Source: Jannaschia seosinensis (GTDB lineage Bacteria > Pseudomonadota > Alphaproteobacteria > Rhodobacterales > Rhodobacteraceae). From it: DNA of 38,398 bases. The translations under genes were made by a program, and so were the position numbers. Below, one piece after another: positions 32,587 to 38,398 of the stretch. The stretch lies in assembly GCF_001408515.1 (NCBI RefSeq), contig NZ_CYPR01000161.1, forward strand, positions 1 to 38,398, read 5' to 3'. The notes under the pieces are model-generated. The model worked only from the letters and a program-made list of their open reading frames with translations. It had not been told where the DNA came from and did no database searches. Each line of letters opens with the position of its first letter. The stretch's first letter is position 1.

Positions 32587-35040
32587 ATGGAGCGGCTGTT
32601 CCGCTGGACATTCCGCGTGGTGGCGGGCGTGCTTTTGCTGCTCGGCATCGCGCTGGCGACGGTGCTGTGGCTCGCCTCCCGCTCGCTCCCAGAATATGAC
32701 GCGACCGAAACCGTCGCGGGCCTCGATGCGCCCGTCGAGATCGTCCGCAACACCCACAACGTCCCCCACATCTTCGGCGAGAGCGATGCGGACGTGTTCT
32801 TCGGACTGGGCTATGCCCATGCGCAGGACCGGCTGTGGCAGATGACGCTGCTGCGGCGCACCGCGCAGGGTCGCCTGTCGGAGTTGTTCGGCCGCCGCAC
32901 GCTTCGCACCGACGAGTTGATGCGCCGGCTGCGCATCTACCGCAACGCCACCGCCTCGCTCGACGCACAGGACGCGGCGACGATGGAGATGCTGCGCGCC
33001 TACTCCGCCGGAGTGAATGCACGGATCGAGGTCATCAACCGCGAGGCGTCGGGCCGGGGCGCGCCCGAATTCTTCCTGTTCTCGCGTGAGATCGCGCCCT
33101 GGCAACCCGCCGACAGCCTCGCCCTGATGAAGCTGATCGCGCTGCAATTCTCCGGACATCTGCGGGAGGAGGTGCGTCGCGCCCGCGCCGCGCTGGTGCT
33201 GGAGCCGGAGCGCCTGCGCGACCTGCACCCTGACATGCCCGGCGACGGCACCGTGATCCTGTCGAAGCTGCTGGGCGACGCGCCTTCCCTGCGCCACGCC
33301 CGGGCCGAGGACACCTTTCTCTGGCCCTCCGCGCCGTCGGGCCTGTCGGGTGCGTCCAATGCCTTCGCGGTCGCGCCCGACCGGGCGGCGGCCGGGGGGG
33401 CGCTTCTGGCCAACGACCCGCATGTGGAGTTGAGCGCCCCGGCCCTGTGGTATCTCGCGCGCCTGGAGCTTGAGACCGGTGGCGTGATCGGCGCGACGAT
33501 CCCGGGCGTTCCGGTCATCGTGGTCGGACGATCCGCGCGGCTCGGCTGGGGCCTGACGTCCAGCTATCTCGACGACATGGACATCATGATTGAGGAGCTG
33601 AACCCTGACGATCCTACCAAATATCGCACGCCCGACGGGTGGGCCGAGTTCGAGAACGAGCGCAGCATCATCCGCATAAAGGACGAGGCGCCCGTCACGC
33701 TCACGCTGCGGCGCACCGGAAACGGCCCTGTCCTGACGGGAGGGCAGTTCAACCTCGGTCAGGTCACGCCGCGCGGCCACGTCGCTGCATTGGCCTGGAC
33801 GGGATCCTCGCCCGAAGACACGTCGATGCGCACAGGGATGGAATTGATGCGCGCGCAGACGCTCGACGAGGGGCTTGCGGCGGCCGAACATTTCATCGCG
33901 CCGTCGCAGAACCTGACTCTGACCGACGGCGAAGAGATCGCGATGCAGCTCATGGGCCGGCAGCCCGACCGCGACCCGATGCATCAATCCGAAGGCCGCA
34001 TCCCCGCGCCGGGCTGGATCGCGGAAAACCGCTGGAAGGGCTTGAAGCCGTTCGCGGACAACCCGCTCTGGCGCGCGCCCGACAGCGGCCTCTTGGGCAA
34101 CACCAACAACAAGATCACCGACGCCCCCTTCCCCGACCACATCACGCACTACTGGGGCGACAGCCAGCGCGTGCAGCGGATGGAGCGGCTGATGAACGAG
34201 CGTAAGGTCCATACCCGCGCCAGCCTGATCGAGGCACAGCTCGACACCGTGTCGAATACCGCGCGCACGCTTCTGCCGCTTGTGGGGCGCGATCTGTGGT
34301 TCACCGGCGAATCGGCCTCCCCCGGCACAGCGGAGCGTCGGCGACAGGATGCGCTGGAGCTTCTGGCGGCGTGGAACGGCGAGATGTCCGAGCACCTGCC
34401 CGAGCCGTTGATCTATGCCGCTTGGATGCGCGCATTGAATCAGCGGCTGATCCAGGACGACCTGGGCCCCTTGGCCGAGGAGGAATATCCCCGGATGGAG
34501 CCGCTCTTCATCGAGCGGGTCTACCGCAACATCGACGGTGCGGGCGCATGGTGCGACATCATCCACTCCTCCGCCGTCGAAAGCTGCTCCGACATCGCGC
34601 GGCTCGCGCTCGACGATGCGCTGCAATATCTCGAGGACACGTTCGGCGCAGGCGTGACGACGTGGCGTTGGGGCGATGCGCACGAGGCGATGCAGGACCA
34701 TTCCGTCCTCGGCAACCAGCCCGGCCTGTCCTTCCTCGTCAACATCCGCCAGAGCACGTCGGGCGGGGATCACACGCTCAACCGCGGCCGGACGGATGGG
34801 CTGGGCCCGAACCCCTTCGCGAACCTCCATGCGGCCAGCTATCGCGGCGTCTACGATTTTTCCGATCCGGAGAGCAGCGTCTTCATCATCTCGACCGGAC
34901 AATCCGGCCATCCGCTGTCACGCCATTACGACGATCTGGGCGAATTGTGGCGGCGGGGAGAGTACATTCCCATGACGCTCGATCCGGCTCTGGCACGAGC
35001 CGGAGCGGTCGGCGTGACGGTCCTGCTTCCGGAAGACTGA
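32587..35040 (+). CDS. Penicillin acylase-family Ntn hydrolase
   Basis: An 817-residue Ntn hydrolase of the penicillin/AHL acylase family (peptidase S45). One N-terminal hydrophobic segment (about residues 10-29) anchors or exports it to the periplasm. The alpha part contains VEIVRNTHNVPHIFGESDADVFFGLGYAHAQDRLWQM. The maturation site is at GASNAFAV, with Ser257 as the new N-terminal nucleophile after autocleavage. The beta part contains LLANDPHVELSAPALWYL and GLLGNTNNKI. Family members hydrolyse amides of penicillins, N-acyl-homoserine lactones or other acylated compounds; the natural substrate is unknown. The ATG at 32587 is chosen; long upstream open frame is not coding. Confidence 0.93.
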   Translation: MERLFRWTFRVVAGVLLLLGIALATVLWLASRSLPEYDATETVAGLDAPVEIVRNTHNVPHIFGESDADVFFGLGYAHAQDRLWQMTLLRRTAQGRLSELFGRRTLRTDELMRRLRIYRNATASLDAQDAATMEMLRAYSAGVNARIEVINREASGRGAPEFFLFSREIAPWQPADSLALMKLIALQFSGHLREEVRRARAALVLEPERLRDLHPDMPGDGTVILSKLLGDAPSLRHARAEDTFLWPSAPSGLSGASNAFAVAPDRAAAGGALLANDPHVELSAPALWYLARLELETGGVIGATIPGVPVIVVGRSARLGWGLTSSYLDDMDIMIEELNPDDPTKYRTPDGWAEFENERSIIRIKDEAPVTLTLRRTGNGPVLTGGQFNLGQVTPRGHVAALAWTGSSPEDTSMRTGMELMRAQTLDEGLAAAEHFIAPSQNLTLTDGEEIAMQLMGRQPDRDPMHQSEGRIPAPGWIAENRWKGLKPFADNPLWRAPDSGLLGNTNNKITDAPFPDHITHYWGDSQRVQRMERLMNERKVHTRASLIEAQLDTVSNTARTLLPLVGRDLWFTGESASPGTAERRRQDALELLAAWNGEMSEHLPEPLIYAAWMRALNQRLIQDDLGPLAEEEYPRMEPLFIERVYRNIDGAGAWCDIIHSSAVESCSDIARLALDDALQYLEDTFGAGVTTWRWGDAHEAMQDHSVLGNQPGLSFLVNIRQSTSGGDHTLNRGRTDGLGPNPFANLHAASYRGVYDFSDPESSVFIISTGQSGHPLSRHYDDLGELWRRGEYIPMTLDPALARAGAVGVTVLLPED

Positions 35041-35078
35041 GCCTGCCTTTGAAAAATAACCTTCTGGATCAGGTGTTT

Positions 35079-35633
35079 CTAAGAATTACCCATGGGTAAT
35101 TCCAACGCCTTCCCCAGTCGCGGCAGGCGCGCCCGCTTCATCAACGCACGCAGCGGCAGCGTCTCCCCGGACAGCCGCTCCGCCGTGGCGTGGACGTCAT
35201 GCACCACGCCCGCCACCGCGTCGGGCGCCTCGAGCCACAGGTCCATCAGGAAGGCATCCGGATTCTCAAGCGCCATCCCCTCCGCCGTCACGTCGCGGCG
35301 CGGAAAATCCCGCAGGTTCAGCGTCACCAGGATGTCCGCGCCGGCATCCGAAGCGGCGGCCAGAACGTGTATGTCATTCCGGTCCGGCAGCCAGAGCCGA
35401 GCTTCCGTCGCGGCGCCGGGCCGCACCTCCGACTGCGGGAAGCGGGCGCGAAGGGCGGCAATCTCTCCGCGGGCAATCACCTCGCCATCGGGCAGCTTGC
35501 GCGTGGCGCGGGCCCATTCCTCCAGCACCCGCGGCGACCAGAGCGGCCTGTAAAGCCCCGCCGCCGCCACACCGGTCAGGATTTCGCGCAGGACCGTCGG
35601 GTAGAGCACACAAGCATCGAGAAACGCCTTCAC
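35079..35633 (-). CDS. PIN-domain protein (RSP_2648 type)
   Basis: A 184-residue PIN-domain protein, a putative metal-dependent RNase. The start VKAFLDACVLYPTVLREILTG carries the first conserved Asp, and later segments DRNDIHVLAAASDAGADILVTLNLRDFP carry the other acidic residues of the site. No antitoxin gene is beside it; instead its GTG start overlaps the stop of the rRNA methyltransferase gene (GTGA). So a stand-alone RNase rather than a toxin pair is more likely. The last codons run through an 18-bp palindrome, giving the C-terminus LPMGNS. A larger upstream frame is rejected. Confidence 0.85.
   Translation of the reverse strand: MKAFLDACVLYPTVLREILTGVAAAGLYRPLWSPRVLEEWARATRKLPDGEVIARGEIAALRARFPQSEVRPGAATEARLWLPDRNDIHVLAAASDAGADILVTLNLRDFPRRDVTAEGMALENPDAFLMDLWLEAPDAVAGVVHDVHATAERLSGETLPLRALMKRARLPRLGKALELPMGNS
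35083..35102. repeat. 18-bp perfect palindrome, copy 2 (20 bp here)
   Basis: GAATTACCCATGGGTAATTC, the same palindrome as at 4019-4036, extended by one pair. It lies inside the last codons of the PIN-domain gene and 43 bp after the acylase stop, i.e. at a convergent gene end. No T run is adjacent on the right; a terminator role is unlikely. Confidence 0.8.
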
Positions 35634-36823
35634 GCCAGAAGCCGGAAGGTCAGCGCCTTGAGATAGCCGCTTTCGCCCAGATGCGGATGCACCGGATGGT
35701 CCGGGCCGGCAAACCCCGTATGGATCAGTTGCGGCACCCTTCCCGCGCGCCCGATGCCGCGCAGACAGGCCATGCGGAACTTTGCCAGATCGGCGGCATG
35801 CGAGCAGGAGCACAACGTCAGATAACCACCCGGCGCGACCAGCGGCGCGGCGGTACGGGCGACCTTCTCGTACGCCCGCAGGCCTGCGGTCAGCGCGGGC
35901 TTGGCAGGTGCGAAAGCGGGCGGATCGGCGACCACCACGTCAAAAGTCGCGCCCTCGTCCGCGAGCGCGGCCATCACGTCGAATGCGTCGCCGCGGCGTG
36001 TGGCGAACCGCTCCGCAACACCCGACGCCGCCGCGCCGCGCTCCGCCAGATCCAGAGCGGGGGCAGAGCCATCGACGGCCAAGGCCGAAGCCGCGCCACC
36101 GGCCAACGCGGCCAATCCGAACCCGCCGACATGCGCGAAGACATCGAGCACATGCGCCCCGCGCGCAAGGCCCGCAACGAAGGCATGATTCGGCCGCTGG
36201 TCGTAGAAGAGCCCGGTCTTCTGCCCGCCCGTCAGGTCGGCAAGATAGGTTGCGCCGTTCATCGGCACCGGAACCGGCGCCGCCACGCCGCCGCGCAGCC
36301 AGCGCGTCTCCGCGTCGAGTCCCTCACCCGCGCGCGCACGGCCGGTGGCGTTGAGCAGCAGATGCGCGATCCCGAGCGCCGCGAAGCCGTCGGCAAAGTC
36401 CTCGATCCGTTCTTCGGCCCAAGCGGCGTTGGGCTGAATGACCGCAGCGTCGCCGAAGCGGTCGACGATCACGCCGGGCAAGCCGTCCGCCTCCGCATGA
36501 ACCAACCGGTAGAACGGCGCGTCGTAAAGCCGGTCGCGGAGCTCGGCCGCGCGGGAAAGGCGCGTGGCGATCCATTCCGCACCAATCTGCGCCTCCGGGT
36601 CGCGGTCGAGCATCCGGCCGACGATGCGCGCCTCCATATTGACGGCGACGGCGCCTAATGGCGCGCGCTCCGCATCCTCCAGCGTGGCAATCGTACCGGG
36701 CGCGATTGCGCGGGTGCGGCGGTCGGCCACGACGTCGTCGGCGTGGATCCAGGGGTAACCGTGGCGGATGCTGCGGGCGTCGGCCTTTGGCTTCAGGCGA
36801 AGGATGGGTCGTTCGATGATCAT
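35630..36823 (-). CDS. RlmI-like class I SAM-dependent rRNA methyltransferase
   Basis: A 397-residue methyltransferase with an N-terminal PUA-like domain (RPILRLKPKADARSIRHGYPWIHADDV) and a Rossmann-type catalytic domain. RlmI family members methylate cytosine in 23S rRNA. SAM-binding region: VLDVFAHVGGFGLAALAGGA. Catalytic region: VVADPPAFAPAKPAL, with Cys in LTLCSCSHA as the probable nucleophile. The ATG at 36823 is favoured over a 50-codon longer frame, which runs through the terminator. It is followed by the coupled PIN gene. Confidence 0.93.
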   Translation of the reverse strand: MIIERPILRLKPKADARSIRHGYPWIHADDVVADRRTRAIAPGTIATLEDAERAPLGAVAVNMEARIVGRMLDRDPEAQIGAEWIATRLSRAAELRDRLYDAPFYRLVHAEADGLPGVIVDRFGDAAVIQPNAAWAEERIEDFADGFAALGIAHLLLNATGRARAGEGLDAETRWLRGGVAAPVPVPMNGATYLADLTGGQKTGLFYDQRPNHAFVAGLARGAHVLDVFAHVGGFGLAALAGGAASALAVDGSAPALDLAERGAAASGVAERFATRRGDAFDVMAALADEGATFDVVVADPPAFAPAKPALTAGLRAYEKVARTAAPLVAPGGYLTLCSCSHAADLAKFRMACLRGIGRAGRVPQLIHTGFAGPDHPVHPHLGESGYLKALTFRLLA

Positions 36824-36854
36824 GACCCGCTCTAATCCGCGCGCCAGACATGCG

Positions 36855-36877
36855 AAAGGCCCCGCGAGGGGGCCTTT
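36855..36877 (-). terminator. Rho-independent terminator after the RSP_7527-like gene
   Basis: A 9-bp stem AAAGGCCCC / GGGGCCTTT with a 5-base loop lies between the small gene stop (36897) and the methyltransferase start. On the minus strand it is followed by only a short T stretch (CTTTCGC). It is a reasonable terminator for the small gene. Confidence 0.7.
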
Positions 36878-36896
36878 TCGGTCGCCGCTCAGCGCG

Positions 36897-37043
36897 TCAG
36901 GCGCGGGCGGGCAGGACTGGAAGATGCAGGCGGGCAGCGAGATCGGCGAAGGCCTTGCGCAGATAAGCGGCACGGAGCGCGCGGGCCTCGGCCTCGATGG
37001 CGGAAAGGTCGAGATAGGAATCGGTCAGGCGGGCATTGGTCAT
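36897..37043 (-). CDS. RSP_7527-like small protein, 48 residues
   Basis: A short minus-strand frame starting with ATG at 37043 and ending with TGA at 36897. It encodes a 48-residue helical protein, beginning MTNARLTDSYLDLSAIEAEA and ending VLPARA, with a run of Ala, Arg and Leu (RALRAAYLRKAFADLAARL). It resembles the small alphaproteobacterial proteins annotated as the RSP_7527 family; I recall this from memory only. Function is unknown; the amphipathic helix and small size suggest a regulatory or stress-related role. GAAAG lies upstream. Confidence 0.72.
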   Translation of the reverse strand: MTNARLTDSYLDLSAIEAEARALRAAYLRKAFADLAARLHLPVLPARA

Positions 37044-37146
37044 GGATGCGTCTTTCATTCGGCTTCTACGCTTCCGGAGCTATGCCGCGCCGCAGCGAAT
37101 AACCAATGCCGATCCCGGAAGCCCGCCATGCGCGCCGCGCAAGCCC

Positions 37147-37899
37147 TCAGGACGGCTCGGAAATCCCGTCGGCGACCGCGCGCGCATCCTGCAGCATGCA
37201 GCCATGCTCGGACGCGACGACGAACATGGGGAAGCAGTGATGCCGCCATTCCCGCGCCCTCACGAGGTCCGGCACCCGCGTCGCATCGGTCTTGCCCGCT
37301 TCCGCGCAAGCACGCCCGACGCGCCCCATCGCGGCGGCGACGTCCGGAATGTGCATGTCGTCACGGCCGTATGCGACGGTAATATCCGTGGGTCCGGTAA
37401 ACGGCCATCGATGCCGGGCATCGCGGCAATGGCTTCGCAAGCCTCCACACCCCCCGGCTCCTCGATCTGGGCGATGACGATTGTTTCGGCCTGCGAACGG
37501 GCGAGCAGGTCGGGCATGCGTGATGCAGTATAGCGGGTCGAGCCGGCATAACCGCGTCCGCCAATGCCAAACTGAGCGGCCCGCGCAGTTGCTTGGGCCT
37601 TCTCGACAATGTCGCCATGCGGAACGCCGATCCCGGTGGCACCCGCATCCAGCACATCCAGAATGCGCGCGGCCGATCCGGACGAGAACCGGAAAGTTGC
37701 GAGCGTATGCCACGGCCAAGGCGGCATCCGCTTCGGAGCAGTCGAACGGCGCGCGTTCCGCGTCGATGCAGACGAAATCGAGGCCGGCGAGGATCAGGAT
37801 CTCCATCGTAACGTGGTTCGGGGTCTTCACGATTGCCCCGGCGAGGCGGCCACCGGCGCGCTTCCGTGCATGCAGGCTGGTGGTCTCGGCATTGGCCAT
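37147..37899 (-). pseudogene. HpcH/HpaI-family aldolase with two frameshifts
   Basis: Read on the minus strand from ATG at 37899, the protein starts as a HpcH/HpaI aldolase (LAGAIVKTPNHVTMEILILAGLDFVCIDAERAPFD, then VAYARNFPVLVRI). Near 37665-37680 homology moves to another frame (AARILDVLDAGATGIGVPHGDIVEKAQ to EAIAAMPGIDG). Near 37395-37410 it returns to the first frame (PFTGPTDITVAYG to the stop at 37147). One shift is +1 and the other -1, so the total frame is restored but the middle 90 or so residues are lost. The family cleaves 2-keto-3-deoxy or hydroxy acids; the metal site would lie in the lost part. Sequencing error cannot be excluded. Confidence 0.82.
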
Positions 37900-37959
37900 G
37901 CACGCCCCCTCAGGCGGGTTGGCGGCGACAAGAGGGGATTAGGTCGCGCAGCGCAAGCG

Positions 37960-38398
37960 TCAGGGGAGATCCGGAAGATCGGGAAGATCGGGAAGATCGG
38001 GAAGATCCGGCAATTTGGGCAGGTCCGGCAACTCGGGCAGGTCAGGTACGGCCTCGTCCGCCGCAAGGGCCCGCGGGGAGTTGTGGTCGGAGGCCGGGGC
38101 GGCGGATTGCGGTCCCGAATTGGCAAGCGCGGCGGCACCGAATTCGTCGTCTTCGGTCACCTTCGCTGGATCGTCACGCTCTCCCGGGAGGCGGGAAATC
38201 TTGACGGCACGGCGGCCATTCAACTGCCCCAGACGGGCGCCGAGAGAGGCGCCGCGCGGCAGCCGTTTGCGCCCCGCCATCGTCACGCCCGACGACCCGC
38301 CGACAAGCTCGACCTGCGACAGCGCCCCAGGCTCCAGCGGCAGCAGATCGCCCGGCTTCATCTTCATCAGCTGCGACAACGGCAGGCGCAGCGGCGGC
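37960..38398 (-). CDS. FliM/FliN-type flagellar motor switch protein, C-terminal part (cut by window edge)
   Basis: The minus-strand frame is open to the right edge and ends at 37960; at least 145 residues are visible. The part with LPLSQLMKMKPGDLLPLEPGALSQVELVGGSSGVTMAGRKRLPRGASLGARLGQLNGRRAVKI is a SpoA domain, as in FliM/FliN C-ring proteins that switch flagellar rotation. After it comes a low-complexity tail ending in nine Leu-Pro triplets (DLP, ELP, KLP). The N-terminal part lies outside, so FliM against FliN cannot be decided. It precedes the aldolase pseudogene in the same direction. Confidence 0.85.
   Translation of the reverse strand, partial: PPLRLPLSQLMKMKPGDLLPLEPGALSQVELVGGSSGVTMAGRKRLPRGASLGARLGQLNGRRAVKISRLPGERDDPAKVTEDDEFGAAALANSGPQSAAPASDHNSPRALAADEAVPDLPELPDLPKLPDLPDLPDLPDLPDLP
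37963..38043 (-). repeat. Nine 9-bp tandem repeats encoding a (D/E/K)LP tail
   Basis: Nine 9-base units run directly before the stop of the FliM/FliN-like gene; the unit on the minus strand is GATCTTCCC (Asp-Leu-Pro). Three consecutive units near the end are identical in sequence and others differ by a few bases. The repeat makes the extreme C-terminus of the protein and could vary in number through slipped-strand replication. Confidence 0.85.

Noticed and set aside
32572-34911. A 779-codon minus-strand open frame opposite the acylase gene
   Set aside because: It is the antisense of the recognised acylase; composition is Arg/His-rich and shows no family motif. High-GC DNA produces such long shadows.
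37963-38043. CRISPR or satellite array
   Set aside because: Units are 9 bp with no spacers and stay in frame with the switch-protein gene; it is a coding repeat. No CRISPR array is visible anywhere in the window.

Overview
The window is GC-rich chromosomal DNA from an alphaproteobacterium, almost certainly a Rhodobacteraceae (Rhodobacter/Roseobacter) member. I infer this from base composition and from family content: GapR (DUF2312), PleD beside a DUF3572 gene, a 48-residue RSP_7527-like protein, a PIN protein of the RSP_2648 type, and the preT/preA/rutR/hydantoinase/ABC cluster. No database search was possible; all family names rest on recognition of motifs and overall sequence.

Layout. Bases 1-750 are a mobile-DNA boundary. 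An IS21-family element (istA start plus two terminal repeats) has cut a tyrosine-integrase gene, which itself abuts the 3' end of a tRNA-Thr(TGT) gene, the usual geometry of an island inserted at a tRNA. Bases 750-14570 are ordinary accessory and housekeeping genes: an FbpB-type iron permease, GapR, a fasciclin protein, a PhzF isomerase, a malic enzyme-PTA fusion, an EamA transporter, a DUF983/NUDIX pair, PleD, and a YejA-like binding protein. Bases 14640-14757 hold a candidate small RNA (promoter, two hairpins, terminator) not attached to any gene. Bases 15007-17954 carry 3-hydroxybutyrate dehydrogenase, a pentapeptide-like protein and a patatin hydrolase in one overlapping operon, then a CsbD-like protein and a secreted protein.

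Bases 17938-31100 form the centrepiece: a reductive pyrimidine degradation locus. PreT and PreA (NAD-dependent dihydropyrimidine dehydrogenase) reduce uracil/thymine, HydA opens the ring, and an M20-type amidohydrolase releases beta-alanine (or its methyl homologue), CO2 and ammonia. A RutR-like TetR regulator is divergent from the amidohydrolase with a near-consensus RutR box between them. A five-gene ABC operon (ATPase, overlooked 59-residue membrane protein, two permeases, binding protein) probably imports the substrate. Embedded unexplained members are a 177-residue protein and an Fpg/Nei-type DNA glycosylase between preT and preA, and a small lipoprotein between the hydrolases. An XRE-cupin regulator and a DUF1330 protein sit beside preT.

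Bases 31100-38398 hold a cold-shock protein, a 3-hydroxyisobutyrate dehydrogenase-like reductase, a penicillin-acylase-family Ntn hydrolase, a PIN/rRNA methyltransferase pair, a small RSP_7527-like gene, a HpcH/HpaI aldolase gene with two compensating frameshifts, and the C-terminal part of a FliM/FliN-type flagellar switch protein with a Leu-Pro repeat tail. An identical 18-bp perfect palindrome occurs twice, at 4019 and 35084.
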